This document shows positions 9,824 through 20,332 of a stretch of DNA of 64,000 nt, piece after piece. Each line of letters opens with the position of its first letter. Within the stretch, counting starts at the first letter, position 1. A program made the translations under genes and the position numbers. The stretch covers positions 1 through 64,000 of the forward strand of contig NZ_LHVE01000008.1 of assembly GCF_001269655.1 (NCBI RefSeq), in the 5' to 3' direction. The notes beneath the pieces were generated by a model that was not told the origin of the DNA, made no database searches, and was given only the letters and a program-made list of their open reading frames with translations. The DNA comes from Pseudomonas thivervalensis. Its GTDB lineage: Bacteria; Pseudomonadota; Gammaproteobacteria; Pseudomonadales; Pseudomonadaceae.

Positions 9824-10224
9824 AAAAGACGCCGTTGTTGAATGTGGCACTGTCCCGGCTGATCGCTTCCCTCGGCCATGGCGACAAGGTGGTCATCGGC
9901 GATGCCGGCCTGCCCGTGCCGCCCCAGGTCGAATTGATCGACCTGGCCCTGACCCATGGCATTCCGGATTTCATCAGCACCTTGAAGGTGGTGCTCAGCG
10001 AAATGCAGGTGGAAAGCCATGTCCTGGCCGAGGAAATCCTCGACAAGCAACCATCGGCCCTGACGACCTTGGAGACGCTGAATGCCGAGGGTGCGCTGGG
10101 CGAGCGGGCGCTGGTCAGTCATGAACAATTCAAGGTTGTCAGCCGACAGGCGCGAGCGATCATTCGCACAGGCGAGTGCTCGCCATACTGCAATATCGTC
10201 CTGGTGGCTGGAGTGACGTTCTAA
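9820..10224 (+). CDS. rbsD: D-ribose pyranase
   Basis: 134 residues, the usual RbsD length. It interconverts beta-pyranose and beta-furanose ribose so that ribokinase receives the furanose form. Typical segments are [20 protein letters not shown] with the catalytic His, [20 protein letters not shown] and the C-terminal [17 protein letters not shown]. It overlaps rbsK by 4 bp; in E. coli rbsD is the first gene, here it follows rbsK. Confidence 0.95.
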   Translation: MKKTPLLNVALSRLIASLGHGDKVVIGDAGLPVPPQVELIDLALTHGIPDFISTLKVVLSEMQVESHVLAEEILDKQPSALTTLETLNAEGALGERALVSHEQFKVVSRQARAIIRTGECSPYCNIVLVAGVTF

Positions 10225-10254
10225 CCCTGTTCAACCCTGCACAAGGAGTGCGCC

Positions 10255-11283
10255 ATGCACCGCTATGCTCAGAAAATGCATCAACTGATCCGGAGTCTGC
10301 TGCTTTTGTCACTGATCACCGCAACGAGCGCCCAGGCGGCGGAAAAGATCGACCTGATCATCGACACCGATCCAGGCGCTGACGACGTGGTGGCGCTATT
10401 GTTTGCCTTGGCGTCGCCCGAGGAGCTGCATATCCGTGCGCTGACCACCGTCGCCGGCAATGTGCGCCTGGACAAGACCTCGCGCAACGCTCGTCTGGCC
10501 CGTGAATGGGCGGGGCGCGAAGACGTGCCGGTCTACGCCGGTGCGCCGAAACCGTTGATGCGCACGCCCATCTACGCAGAAAACATCCATGGCAAGGAAG
10601 GCCTGTCGGGTGTCACTGTGCACGAGCCGAAGAAGGGCCTGGCCGAGGGTAATGCCGTCAACTACCTGATCGACACACTGAAGGCAGCCAAGCCCCACAG
10701 CATCACCATTGCCATGCTGGGTCCACAGACCAACCTGGCGCTGGCGTTGGTCCAGGAGCCCGACATCGTCCAGGGCATCAAGGAAGTGGTGATCATGGGC
10801 GGCGCGCACTTCAACGGCGGCAATATCACGCCGGTGGCCGAGTTCAATCTGTTCGCCGACCCGCAGGCGGCCGAGGTGGTGGCCAAGAGCGGCGTGAAGC
10901 TGACCTACCTGCCATTGGACGTGACCCACAAGATCCTCACCAGCGAAGCGCGCCTGAAGCAGATCGCGGCGCTGAACAACAACGCCAGCAAGCTGGTGGG
11001 CGATATCCTCAACGAATACGTCAAGGGCGACATGGAGCACTACGGCATGACGGGCGGGCCGGTGCATGACGCGACCGTGATTGCCTACCTGCTCAAGCCG
11101 CAATTGTTCACCGGCCGTTCGGTCAATGTCGTCGTGGACAGCCGCGAGGGGCCAACATTCGGGCAGACCATTGTCGACTGGTACGACGGCCTGAAAGCGC
11201 CGAAGAACGCGTTCTGGGTGGAGAATGGCGATGCCCAGGGCTTCTTCGATCTGCTGACCGAGCGCCTGGCGCGCCTGAAGTAA
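10255..11283 (+). CDS. Exported inosine/uridine-preferring nucleoside hydrolase
   Basis: 342 residues. The Ca-binding active-site motif of nucleoside hydrolases, DTDPGADDVVALLFAL, follows a hydrophobic signal peptide ending near ATSAQA, so the enzyme should act in the periplasm, splitting ribonucleosides into base and ribose. Other family motifs: MLGPQTNLALAL, VIMGGAHFNGGNITPVAEFN with the FADPQAAEVV segment, and GPVHDATVIAYLL with the active-site His. AAGGAG precedes the ATG at 10255. It starts 30 bp after rbsD and fits as the last gene of the ribose operon, feeding ribose to RbsB (inference). Confidence 0.92.
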   Translation: MHRYAQKMHQLIRSLLLLSLITATSAQAAEKIDLIIDTDPGADDVVALLFALASPEELHIRALTTVAGNVRLDKTSRNARLAREWAGREDVPVYAGAPKPLMRTPIYAENIHGKEGLSGVTVHEPKKGLAEGNAVNYLIDTLKAAKPHSITIAMLGPQTNLALALVQEPDIVQGIKEVVIMGGAHFNGGNITPVAEFNLFADPQAAEVVAKSGVKLTYLPLDVTHKILTSEARLKQIAALNNNASKLVGDILNEYVKGDMEHYGMTGGPVHDATVIAYLLKPQLFTGRSVNVVVDSREGPTFGQTIVDWYDGLKAPKNAFWVENGDAQGFFDLLTERLARLK

Positions 11284-11298
11284 TCTGCCTGGCTCCGC

Positions 11299-11321
11299 GC
11301 CCGCAGGCTGGACCTGCGGGC
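11299..11321. terminator. GC-rich hairpin after the ribose operon
   Basis: GCCCGCAGG (11299-11307) and CCTGCGGGC (11313-11321) form a perfect 9-bp stem with a 5-nt loop, 15 bp past the nucleoside hydrolase stop and between convergent genes. There is no T-run, so termination is plausible but unproven. Confidence 0.5.
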
Positions 11322-11328
11322 ATGCGCG

Positions 11329-11526
11329 TCAATCCACGGCGTCGACGATGCTCGGGTAGCGTTCGAAGGCCTGCTGGATGAAATCGCGGGCGACCTCCGT
11401 CCCCAACTCCTTCACCAACAAATCTATACAGATGAGTGCCAGTTCCTCCGCGCTGCCCGGGCTATAGGAGCTGTGGCCCTCCGACCATTTGGCATTGATG
11501 GTGGCTTCGATGCTGAAGGTGCTCAT
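11329..11526 (-). CDS. Small hypothetical protein
   Basis: 65 residues from ATG 11526: MSTFSIEATINAKWSEG at the start, a helical middle (SAEELALICIDLLVKELG) and an acidic end (YPSIVDAVD). No signal peptide or membrane segment. I do not recognise a family. A longer in-frame start at 11589 adds residues that look unlike coding sequence. Converges with the ribose operon. Confidence 0.6.
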   Translation of the reverse strand: MSTFSIEATINAKWSEGHSSYSPGSAEELALICIDLLVKELGTEVARDFIQQAFERYPSIVDAVD

Positions 11527-11655
11527 GGTCGGGCTCGCGAGTTGGAGGTCTGTAGGCTGAGTTAAACATTTTTGCCCGGGATTTGGCACTGCGACTTAGG
11601 CATTGGGGGAGGGCTGTGCGAAACTTGTTTTTTTATTTTTTGAGGGAGCACCGCC

Positions 11656-11961
11656 GTGCAGATCGATTTGAGCGCTCCTGGTGGCCTGACCGTCGAGGCG
11701 GTTCGTCAGTTGCTGGCGTCGGCCAGTGACGACGAGCATACGCAACTGCGCGTGACCAAGGGCGGTATCGCTTATTTGTCCTCGGGGGTGGTCGGCGGCA
11801 CGGATATCGACGGCTTGCAGTTTCGGCTCGAGACGTGGGCAAAGGGCTCGGGATACGTTGGCCGGGTCGCTGCCAGCGATGAGGTCTGGGTCATGCAGAT
11901 CTACAATGCACTGAAGGACAACTGGCCCAATCCACCCTTCGATTACATCGACGTTTACTGA
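11656..11961 (+). CDS. Small hypothetical protein (cytoplasmic)
   Basis: 101 residues from a GTG at 11656 with GAGGGAG at 11642-11648. The sequence (QIDLSAPGGLTVEAVRQLLA, then DEHTQLRVTKGGIAYLSSGV and DEVWVMQIYNALKDNWPNP) looks like a compact alpha/beta protein without signal peptide or TM segment. No family recognised. The divergent neighbour at 11526 shares the short promoter region 11527-11655. Confidence 0.65.
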   Translation: MQIDLSAPGGLTVEAVRQLLASASDDEHTQLRVTKGGIAYLSSGVVGGTDIDGLQFRLETWAKGSGYVGRVAASDEVWVMQIYNALKDNWPNPPFDYIDVY

Positions 11962-12116
11962 GCTGCGTTCATATCCAGTCACGATTCAGGTCTGAACAGG
12001 GGAGCGGGCTCAGGCAAACTGCCAGCTTTCCCCAGCCTGAGGGCTGCGGTGTTGAAACCAAGCGTCGTTTGGGTTGTCGCACGCTCTCTGTTTATTCATC
12101 GAAAAAAGGAGGCTTC

Positions 12117-12431
12117 ATGCCTTGGAAGCTCGCGTCATTGAGTACTTTGCTGGCCGCCATGTTCTTGAGCGGTTGCAGCAGCACCTCTGAATCGACCCCT
12201 GAACCTGTGACGGCCGAGACCGGTCACAGCCGCTGCGAAGCAAAGGCCGCCGAGTTCGCCATTGGAAAGAAGGCCTCGCCACAGTTGCTGGAGCAGGCCC
12301 GTACGCGTGCTGGCGCGCAGAATGCCCGGATCCTCAAGCCCAACGACATGGTGACGCTTGAGTACCGCTCCGACCGCCTGAATCTCAATACCGATGCCGA
12401 CCTGGTGGTCAACCGGGTGAACTGCGGCTGA
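12117..12431 (+). CDS. I78-family peptidase inhibitor lipoprotein
   Basis: 104 residues from ATG 12117, preceded by AAAGGAGG; a longer frame from 12069 is not supported. Lipoprotein signal with lipobox FLSGC, then a Ser/Thr/Pro linker. The C-terminal 65 residues match the I78 inhibitor family: RCEAKAAEFAIGKKASPQLL, ARTRAGAQNARILKPNDMVT, YRSDRLNLNTD and a terminal Cys (VNRVNCG) that can pair with the first Cys. It is expected to inhibit serine proteases in the periplasm or at the envelope (family knowledge). Confidence 0.88.
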   Translation: MPWKLASLSTLLAAMFLSGCSSTSESTPEPVTAETGHSRCEAKAAEFAIGKKASPQLLEQARTRAGAQNARILKPNDMVTLEYRSDRLNLNTDADLVVNRVNCG

Positions 12432-12451
12432 TCGAGGTTTCAATCGCCCAT

Positions 12452-12483
12452 AAAAAACCCCGTCACATGGACGGGGTTTTTTT
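12452..12483. terminator. Bidirectional intrinsic terminator
   Basis: Perfect 13-bp stem AAAAAACCCCGTC (12452-12464) / GACGGGGTTTTTT (12470-12482) with loop ACATG. A-run and T-run on the two sides make it work for both the I78 gene and the convergent cold-shock gene. Confidence 0.93.
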
Positions 12484-12497
12484 AGTGCGCCGAGAAA

Positions 12498-12710
12498 TTA
12501 CTCTGGGCGAACCTGTGCAGCTTGCATACCCTTTTGGCCTTTCTCAGCCACGAAGGAAACGGTCTGGCCTTCTTTCAGGCTTTTGAAACCGTCGCTTTCG
12601 ATAGCTTTGAAGTGTACGAACAGGTCGTCACCGCCACCTTGAGGAGTGATGAAGCCGAAGCCTTTTTCATCGTTGAACCATTTAACGGTGCCGGTTTGGC
12701 GATTAGACAT
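12498..12710 (-). CDS. CspA-family cold-shock protein
   Basis: 70 residues, a single cold-shock domain. It carries RNP1 GFGFITP ([12 protein letters not shown]) and RNP2 DLFVHFKAI, the RNA-binding motifs of CspA/CapB proteins. It acts as an RNA chaperone and antiterminator. The start at 12710 follows TTGGAGATACACC; an in-frame extension to 12770 is leader sequence. The 5' leader reaches into the 289-bp gap 12711-12999, in keeping with the long leaders of cold-shock mRNAs. Confidence 0.93.
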   Translation of the reverse strand: MSNRQTGTVKWFNDEKGFGFITPQGGGDDLFVHFKAIESDGFKSLKEGQTVSFVAEKGQKGMQAAQVRPE

Positions 12711-12940
12711 GGTGTATCTCCAAGAAACATATATTTTCAGTGTACTGTGCTGCTCAGGCCAACTGGGCACACCCGGGTATCATAGTCGAAATGTTCGATT
12801 TGGGAGCCCCCCGCAGGCGCTGTTTGCCAATCAGTCGTGTTTGCTTTATCCCCTTTATCCGCTGAAAGGCCCGGTTTTAAAGGCTTTCAGCCGAAAGTAA
12901 AGACGATAAAAAAAGCTGTAAAACCTGAATAAATCGTTCG

Positions 12941-12964
12941 AAAAAGCCTGAAATCAGGGTTTTT
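12941..12964. terminator. Likely terminator for the Cys-containing secreted protein
   Basis: AAAAAGCCTGA (12941-12951) and TCAGGGTTTTT (12954-12964) are complementary except for one position. It lies 36 bp past the stop of the minus-strand gene at 13000. Beyond it, 12711-12940 holds the leader/promoter region of the cold-shock gene; I see no other gene there. Confidence 0.7.
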
Positions 12965-12999
12965 CGACCCTGCCGGGCCTGTGCAGGAAGCTTGTTTTC

Positions 13000-13302
13000 T
13001 TACTTTTTCGCCTTGTTATCGGCCTTGCATTTTGCAATCTGGCCCAGCGCTTTTTGCTGCAGTTCCGGGGTGGCCTTGTTGTCCATCAAGGCCTGGATGT
13101 CCGAGGCTGGGTAGGACTTGATCGCATCGGCGCCACAGGCGCAATGGGACTTGGCCGCCGCCGCGCCGATTTGGGGTGTTGCCGCCTCCGTGCATTGGGC
13201 CATGTATTTTTCGCGCTCGCCCTTGGGCCAGTCGGCATGGGCGGTCAGTGGAAGCAGCAGGGCGAGGGGGGCGACTACTGCGAACAATGTATTCAGACGC
13301 AT
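13000..13302 (-). CDS. Secreted small protein with four cysteines, function unknown
   Basis: 100 residues with a clear signal peptide (LFAVVAPLALLLPLTAHA) cut before DWPKGER. The mature part has four cysteines (AQCTEAA, SHCACGA, AKCKADN) which could make two disulfides or hold a metal, then a Lys-rich end. AAGGAG lies upstream of the ATG. Small Cys-bearing periplasmic proteins of this shape are widespread in Pseudomonas; I cannot assign a function. Confidence 0.75.
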   Translation of the reverse strand: MRLNTLFAVVAPLALLLPLTAHADWPKGEREKYMAQCTEAATPQIGAAAAKSHCACGADAIKSYPASDIQALMDNKATPELQQKALGQIAKCKADNKAKK

Positions 13303-13673
13303 GCGAAGATGCTCCTTTCGGGTCGATGTCTTGTTATCTGAGGCGTTGCGCTCGCTTCAGTTCAGCACTCTGGCATAAAAACCCTGGATTTACGCCTGCT
13401 TCAATTCCCGCGCGGCGATGACCGTTCATCTGTGCTAGCATGCCGGGCTCGGCTATTTCCAGGCTGCGGACGATCATTCGTCCCGGTGGCAAAGAACCCG
13501 AATAACCCTGATTTGAATCCCAGTCACTCTGGTTCGGTTTTCCCGGTTGGCCGCAAGGCTCCTGCCGCTGTAAGGCAGGCGTTCGTCATTGAATGGCCTG
13601 GACTGGATCTTGTACTGGCTCATCCCAACCCACGTGACCTTTGGTAGGGGTCACCACTAGGAGAGGAGGCGCC
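13303..13673. other. thrS leader region (371 bp without a gene)
   Basis: Between the divergent secreted-protein gene and thrS. It contains a hairpin CCTGCC-GCTGTAA-GGCAGG at about 13561-13579 and GC-rich segments before AGGAGAGGAGG at the thrS start. E. coli thrS is autoregulated through tRNA-like leader structures; something similar is possible here but I cannot identify a tRNA mimic by eye. Confidence 0.4.
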
Positions 13674-15596
13674 ATGCCAACTATTACTCTTCCCGACGGC
13701 AGTCAACGTTCGTTCGATCACCCGGTCTCCGTAGCCGAGGTCGCCGCATCCATCGGCGCGGGCCTGGCCAAGGCCACCCTGGCCGGCAAGGTCAACGGCA
13801 AACTGGTCGACGCCAGTGATGTCATCGACAGCGACGCCACGCTGCAAATCATCACGCCCAAGGATGAAGAGGGGCTGGAGATCATTCGCCACTCCTGTGC
13901 GCACTTGGTTGGCCATGCGGTCAAGCAGCTGTACCCGAGCGCGAAGATGGTCATCGGGCCGGTCATCGACGAAGGCTTCTATTACGACATCGCCTTCGAG
14001 CGTCCTTTCACGCCGGACGACATGGCCGCCATCGAACAGCGCATGCAGCAGCTGATCGAGAAAGATTACGACGTCATCAAGAAAGTCACCCCGCGCGCCG
14101 AAGTCATCGAAGTCTTCAAGGCCCGTGGCGAGGACTACAAGCTGCGTCTGGTGGAAGACATGCCGGACGAGCAGGCCATGGGCCTGTACTACCACGAAGA
14201 ATACGTCGACATGTGCCGCGGCCCACACGTGCCGAACACGCGTTTCCTGAAGTCCTTCAAGCTGACCAAGCTGTCCGGCGCCTACTGGCGTGGCGATGCG
14301 AAGAACGAGCAGTTGCAGCGCGTCTATGGCACTGCCTGGGCCGACAAGAAGCAATTGGCGGCCTACATCCAGCGCATCGAAGAAGCCGAGAAGCGCGATC
14401 ACCGCAAGATCGGCAAGCGCCTGGGCCTGTTCCATACCCAGGAAGAGTCCCCGGGCATGGTGTTCTGGCACCCGAACGGCTGGACCCTGTACCAGGTGCT
14501 CGAGCAGTACATGCGCCAGGTCCAGCGTGAAAACGGCTATCTGGAGATCAAGACGCCGCAAGTGGTCGACCGCAGCCTGTGGGAGAAATCCGGGCACTGG
14601 GCCAACTACGCCGACAACATGTTCACCACCCAGTCGGAAAACCGCGATTACGCCATCAAGCCGATGAACTGCCCTTGCCACGTGCAGGTGTTCAACCAGG
14701 GCTTGAAGAGCTACCGCGAGCTGCCGATGCGTCTGGCCGAGTTCGGTGCCTGCCACCGCAACGAGCCGTCGGGTGCGCTGCACGGCATCATGCGCGTGCG
14801 TGCGTTTACCCAGGACGATGCGCACATCTTCTGCACCGAAGAGCAGATGCAGGCCGAATCAGCCGCCTTCATCAAGCTGACCATGGACGTCTACCGGGAC
14901 TTCGGCTTTACCGAAGTCGAGATGAAGCTGTCCACTCGTCCGGAAAAACGCGTCGGTTCCGATGAGCTGTGGGATCGCGCCGAAGCGGCCTTGGCCGCCG
15001 CCCTTGATAGCGCGGGCCTTGCGTACGACCTGCAGCCGGGCGAGGGGGCCTTCTACGGTCCGAAGATCGAATTCTCGCTGAAAGATTGCCTCGGTCGCGT
15101 GTGGCAGTGTGGTACCTTGCAGCTCGATTTCAACCTGCCGATCCGTCTGGGCGCTGAATATGTGTCCGAAGACAACAGTCGCAAGCACCCGGTCATGCTT
15201 CACCGCGCGATCCTCGGTTCGTTCGAGCGTTTCGTCGGGATTCTGATCGAGCACTACGAGGGCGCGTTCCCTGCGTGGCTGGCGCCGACCCAGGCAGTGA
15301 TCATGAATATCACTGATAAACAGGCAGATTTTGCCGCCGAAGTCGAAAAAACTCTCAATCAAAGCGGATTTCGTGCCAAGTCCGACTTGAGAAATGAAAA
15401 GATCGGCTTTAAAATCCGCGAGCATACTTTGCTCAAGGTTCCCTTTCTCTTGGTTATTGGAGATCGGGAGGTCGAGATGCAGACTGTCGCTGTGCGTACT
15501 CGTGAAGGTGCTGACCTGGGCTCGATGCCCGTCGCCGAATTCGCTGAGTTCCTCGCGCAAGCGGTTTCCCGGCGTGGTCGCCCAGATTTGGAGTAA
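13674..15596 (+). CDS. thrS: Threonyl-tRNA synthetase
   Basis: 640 residues, standard length. TGS domain (about 1-61, [20 protein letters not shown]), editing domain with [16 protein letters not shown], then the class II catalytic core including [20 protein letters not shown] (zinc-ligand Cys), motif 2 [20 protein letters not shown] and motif 3 [15 protein letters not shown], and the C-terminal anticodon-binding domain. It charges tRNA-Thr. The start at 13674 is set by AGGAGAGGAGG; an in-frame ATG at 13641 adds 11 unconserved residues. First gene of the translation operon; its stop overlaps the unusual infC start. Confidence 0.97.
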   Translation: MPTITLPDGSQRSFDHPVSVAEVAASIGAGLAKATLAGKVNGKLVDASDVIDSDATLQIITPKDEEGLEIIRHSCAHLVGHAVKQLYPSAKMVIGPVIDEGFYYDIAFERPFTPDDMAAIEQRMQQLIEKDYDVIKKVTPRAEVIEVFKARGEDYKLRLVEDMPDEQAMGLYYHEEYVDMCRGPHVPNTRFLKSFKLTKLSGAYWRGDAKNEQLQRVYGTAWADKKQLAAYIQRIEEAEKRDHRKIGKRLGLFHTQEESPGMVFWHPNGWTLYQVLEQYMRQVQRENGYLEIKTPQVVDRSLWEKSGHWANYADNMFTTQSENRDYAIKPMNCPCHVQVFNQGLKSYRELPMRLAEFGACHRNEPSGALHGIMRVRAFTQDDAHIFCTEEQMQAESAAFIKLTMDVYRDFGFTEVEMKLSTRPEKRVGSDELWDRAEAALAAALDSAGLAYDLQPGEGAFYGPKIEFSLKDCLGRVWQCGTLQLDFNLPIRLGAEYVSEDNSRKHPVMLHRAILGSFERFVGILIEHYEGAFPAWLAPTQAVIMNITDKQADFAAEVEKTLNQSGFRAKSDLRNEKIGFKIREHTLLKVPFLLVIGDREVEMQTVAVRTREGADLGSMPVAEFAEFLAQAVSRRGRPDLE

Positions 15597-16147
15597 TTAT
15601 TATTAAGCGTGAAATGAGACAAGATAAACGAGCTGCACCGAAAGCCCCGATCAACGAGAATATCTCGGCACGCGAGGTTCGGTTAATTGGCGCTGACGGC
15701 GAGCAGATTGGCATCGTCTCGATTGATGAAGCGCTTCGTATTGCTGAAGAAGCCAAGCTTGATCTGGTGGAAATTTCCGCAGACGCAGTCCCACCGGTTT
15801 GCCGGGTGATGGACTACGGCAAGTCGATCTTCGAAAAGAAGAAGCAGATTGCCGCGGCGAAGAAAAACCAGAAGCAGATTCAGGTAAAAGAAATCAAGTT
15901 TCGTCCAGGGACGGAGGAAGGGGATTACCAGGTAAAACTGCGCAACCTGGTACGTTTCCTGAGTGACGGGGACAGGGCCAAGGTATCCTTGCGATTCCGC
16001 GGCCGTGAGATGGCCCACCAGGAGCTGGGGATGGAACTCCTCAAGCGGGTTGAACAAGACCTGCTCGAGTACGGTTCGGTCGAACAGCATCCTAAGATGG
16101 AAGGACGCCAGCTGATCATGGTCATCGCCCCGAAAAAGAAGAAGTAA
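15596..16147 (+). CDS. infC: Translation initiation factor IF-3 with an ATT start
   Basis: 183 residues if started at the ATT at 15596-15598. The reading frame runs ATT ATT ATT AAG CGT GAA ATG, giving [12 protein letters not shown], the N-terminus normal for Pseudomonas IF-3; the first ordinary ATG is at 15614. GGAG sits at 15590-15593, in the last codons of thrS, and the ATT overlaps the thrS stop by one base. IF-3 discriminates against non-standard starts, so a rare AUU start gives autogenous control (known from E. coli). Body motifs: [16 protein letters not shown] and [12 protein letters not shown]. Among three tandem ATT codons the exact one used is unproven. Confidence 0.93.
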   Translation: MIIKREMRQDKRAAPKAPINENISAREVRLIGADGEQIGIVSIDEALRIAEEAKLDLVEISADAVPPVCRVMDYGKSIFEKKKQIAAAKKNQKQIQVKEIKFRPGTEEGDYQVKLRNLVRFLSDGDRAKVSLRFRGREMAHQELGMELLKRVEQDLLEYGSVEQHPKMEGRQLIMVIAPKKKK

Positions 16148-16207
16148 TCAACAGGGCACGGCAGGCCTTGCGATTATGTTTATCAACTGAATGCGGAGTA
16201 TCCGAAC

Positions 16208-16402
16208 ATGCCAAAGATGAAGACCAAAAGTGGTGCTGCTAAGCGGTTTCTGAAAACTGCTAACGGTATCAAGCACAAGCACGCTTTCAAGAGCCACATC
16301 CTGACCAAAATGTCGACCAAGCGTAAGCGTCAACTGCGCGGTAGCAGCTTGCTGCATCCGTCTGACGTGGCAAAAGTCGAGCGCATGCTGCGCCTTCGTT
16401 AA
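16208..16402 (+). CDS. rpmI: 50S ribosomal protein L35
   Basis: 64 residues, standard L35: [20 protein letters not shown] at the N-terminus, then a [20 protein letters not shown] stretch rich in basic residues. It is a component of the large ribosomal subunit. It lies 60 bp past infC and 30 bp before rplT, the conserved IF3-L35-L20 order. Confidence 0.97.
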   Translation: MPKMKTKSGAAKRFLKTANGIKHKHAFKSHILTKMSTKRKRQLRGSSLLHPSDVAKVERMLRLR

Positions 16403-16432
16403 TTTTTGGATCAAGAATAGAGGAAGTAACTC

Positions 16433-16789
16433 ATGGCTCGTGTAAAGCGTGGCGTCATTGCCCGTAAGCGTCACAAAAAAATTCTGAAACTTGCTAAAGG
16501 CTACTACGGCGCGCGTTCCCGCGTATTCCGTGTTGCCAAGCAAGCGGTAATCAAGGCAGGCCAATACGCCTACCGTGACCGTCGTCAGAAAAAACGTCAG
16601 TTCCGCGCTCTGTGGATCGCTCGTATCAATGCTGGTGCTCGTGTTAACGGTCTGTCCTACAGCCGTTTCATCGCTGGCCTGAAAAAAGCGTCCATCGAGA
16701 TCGACCGTAAGGTTCTGGCTGATCTGGCAGTGAACGAAAAAGCGGCGTTTGCTGCGATTGTCGAGAAAGCTAAAGCCATCTTGGCTTAA
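16433..16789 (+). CDS. rplT: 50S ribosomal protein L20
   Basis: 118 residues: [20 protein letters not shown], then [20 protein letters not shown] and the C-terminal [21 protein letters not shown]20 is an early assembly protein of the 50S subunit and in E. coli represses its own operon by binding mRNA. AGGAAG precedes the ATG. Confidence 0.97.
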   Translation: MARVKRGVIARKRHKKILKLAKGYYGARSRVFRVAKQAVIKAGQYAYRDRRQKKRQFRALWIARINAGARVNGLSYSRFIAGLKKASIEIDRKVLADLAVNEKAAFAAIVEKAKAILA

Positions 16790-16844
16790 GTACCCCCGGC
16801 AGTCACCAGGGTCCACCTCTGTGGGCCCAGGTGTCAAACGTCAT

Positions 16845-17915
<1,071 letters not shown>

Positions 17916-17950
17916 GTCGCAGCCCGTAACGAATCTATTTGGAGAGCAGG

Positions 17951-20329
17951 ATGAAATTCAGTGAACAATGGCTGCGCGGCTGGGTAAGCCCGCAGGTAAG
18001 TCGGGACGAGCTGGTTGCTCGCCTGTCGATGGCCGGCCTTGAGGTCGATAGCGTGACGCCGGCCGCCGGTGATTTCAGTGGTGTAGTGGTGGGCGAGGTG
18101 CTGGGCACCGAGCAGCACCCGGACGCTGACAAACTGCGGGTCTGCCAGGTCAGCAATGGCACGGAAACCTACCAGGTCGTCTGCGGCGCGCCCAACGTGC
18201 GCCCGGGCCTGAAGATTCCGTTCGCCATGATCGGTGCCGAACTGCCGGGCGACTTCAAGATCAAGAAAGCCAAGCTGCGCGGCGTCGAGTCCAACGGCAT
18301 GTTGTGCTCCCAGGCCGAGCTTCAGGTTGGCGAAGGCAACGATGGCCTGATGGAACTCCCGGCAGATGCGCCGGTGGGCCAGGACATTCGTGAATACCTG
18401 GGCCTGGACGATGCGAGCATCGAGGTCGACCTGACCCCGAACCGTGGCGACTGCCTGTCCCTGGCGGGCCTGGCTCGTGAAGTCGGCGCGCTGTATGCCG
18501 CTCCTGTGACGCGACCGATGGTCGCCACCGTGCCGGCCGTGCATGATGAAGTGCGTTCGATTGATGTCCTCGCGCCGGCGGCGTGCCCGCGTTACCTGGG
18601 CCGTGTGATCCGTAACGTCGACCTGTCCAAGCCGACGCCGCTGTGGATGGTCGAGCGCCTGCGTCGCGCCGACGTGCGCAGCATCGACGCCGCCGTCGAC
18701 ATCACCAACTATGTGATGCTGGAGCTGGGTCAACCGCTGCATGCGTTCGATCTCGCCGAAATCAACGGCGGCATCCGCGTGCGCATGGCCGAAGAGGGCG
18801 AGAAGCTGGTATTGCTCGACGGCCAGGAAGTGACCCTGCGCAGCGACACCCTCGTGATTGCCGACCACGTCCGCGCCCTGGCAATTGCCGGCGTAATGGG
18901 TGGCGAGCACAGTGGCGTATCCGCCACCACCCGCGATGTGTTCCTGGAAAGTGCGTTCTTCGACCAGATCGCCGTCGCTGGCAAGGCTCGTTCCTATGGC
19001 CTGCACACCGACGCCTCGCACCGCTACGAGCGTGGCGTGGACTGGCAGCTGGCCCGTGAAGCCATGGAGCGCGCCACTGGCCTGCTGCTGGAAATCACCG
19101 GTGGCGAAGCCGGCCCGGTCATCGAGACCGTCAGCGAACAGCACCTGCCCAAGATTGCACCGGTCACCCTGCGTGCCCAGCGCATCACCCAGATGCTGGG
19201 CATGGAAATGGCTCCGGACGAAGTCGAACGGCTGCTCAGCGCCCTGGGCCTGAACATCAGCGCCGATGGGGCAGGGCAGTGGCGCGTCGAAGTGCCAAGC
19301 CATCGCTTCGATATCAGCCTGGAAGTCGACCTGATCGAAGAACTGGCCCGCCTGTACGGCTACAACCGCCTGCCGGTTCGCTACCCGCAAGCGCGCCTGG
19401 CCCCACAAGCGAAGGCTGAAGCCCGCAGTAACCTGCCGGAACTGCGCCGCCTGCTGGTGGCCCGTGGGTACCAGGAAGCGATCACCTACAGCTTCATCGA
19501 TCCACGTCAGTTCGAGCTGTTCAATCCGGGCGTCGAGCCGCTGTTGCTGGCCAACCCGATCTCCAACGACATGGCCGCCATGCGCTCGTCCCTGTGGCCA
19601 GGCCTGGTCAAATCGCTCCAGCACAACCTGAACCGCCAGCAGGATCGCGTGCGTCTGTTCGAAAGCGGCCTGCGTTTTGTCGGTCAGTTGGAAGGCTTGA
19701 AGCAAGAGCCGATGCTGGCCGGTGTCGTCTGTGGCAGTCGCCTGCCGGAAGGCTGGGCGCAAGGTCGCGATGTCGTCGACTTCTTCGACGTCAAGGCTGA
19801 CGTGGAAGCGGTGCTGGGCTTCGCCGGCGCACTCGACGCGTTCACTTTCGTACCGGGCAAGCACCCGGCGTTGCACCCGGGGCAGACCGCACGCATCGAG
19901 CGTGACGGGCGTGAAGTCGGCTATGTCGGTGCCATTCACCCGGAACTGTCGAAAACCCTGGGCCTTGATCGTCCGGTCTTCGTTTTCGAGCTGGTCCTGG
20001 CCGAAGTGGCGCAGGGAAAAATGCCGAAATTCCAGGAGTTATCGCGCTTTCCTGAAGTGCGTCGTGACCTGGCGTTGCTGGCTGACCGTGAGGTTGCTTC
20101 CAGCGCTGTGTTGGAGGTAATTCGTGAAAATGCAGGCGAATGGCTGACGGACCTCAGGCTATTTGACGTGTATCAGGGTAAAGGCATTGATCCGCATAGA
20201 AAAAGCCTTGCAGTTGGCTTGACCTGGCAGCATCCATCGCGCACTCTTAATGACGATGAGGTGAATACCGCAACGCAAAATATCCTCACCTCGCTCGAAA
20301 CCAGGTTGAACGCCACGTTAAGGAAGTGA
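17951..20329 (+). CDS. pheT: Phenylalanyl-tRNA synthetase beta subunit
   Basis: 792 residues, full length. N-terminal tRNA-binding (OB) domain with GTEQHPDADKLRVCQV, B3/B4 editing domain (VDITNYVMLELGQPLHAFDL, GVMGGEHSGV), B5 domain, catalytic-like core (NPISNDMAAMRSSLWPGLV) and a C-terminal anticodon-binding fold (DVYQGKGIDPHRKSLAVGLT). Start at 17951 after TTTGGAGAGC rather than the in-frame ATG at 17939. Its stop lies 3 bp before the ihfA start, so translation may be coupled. Confidence 0.97.
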   Translation: MKFSEQWLRGWVSPQVSRDELVARLSMAGLEVDSVTPAAGDFSGVVVGEVLGTEQHPDADKLRVCQVSNGTETYQVVCGAPNVRPGLKIPFAMIGAELPGDFKIKKAKLRGVESNGMLCSQAELQVGEGNDGLMELPADAPVGQDIREYLGLDDASIEVDLTPNRGDCLSLAGLAREVGALYAAPVTRPMVATVPAVHDEVRSIDVLAPAACPRYLGRVIRNVDLSKPTPLWMVERLRRADVRSIDAAVDITNYVMLELGQPLHAFDLAEINGGIRVRMAEEGEKLVLLDGQEVTLRSDTLVIADHVRALAIAGVMGGEHSGVSATTRDVFLESAFFDQIAVAGKARSYGLHTDASHRYERGVDWQLAREAMERATGLLLEITGGEAGPVIETVSEQHLPKIAPVTLRAQRITQMLGMEMAPDEVERLLSALGLNISADGAGQWRVEVPSHRFDISLEVDLIEELARLYGYNRLPVRYPQARLAPQAKAEARSNLPELRRLLVARGYQEAITYSFIDPRQFELFNPGVEPLLLANPISNDMAAMRSSLWPGLVKSLQHNLNRQQDRVRLFESGLRFVGQLEGLKQEPMLAGVVCGSRLPEGWAQGRDVVDFFDVKADVEAVLGFAGALDAFTFVPGKHPALHPGQTARIERDGREVGYVGAIHPELSKTLGLDRPVFVFELVLAEVAQGKMPKFQELSRFPEVRRDLALLADREVASSAVLEVIRENAGEWLTDLRLFDVYQGKGIDPHRKSLAVGLTWQHPSRTLNDDEVNTATQNILTSLETRLNATLRK

Positions 20330-20332
20330 CGT

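Noticed and set aside
13490..13600. Cobalamin or other riboswitch upstream of thrS
   Set aside because: No recognisable conserved core was found; the hairpin alone is not enough.
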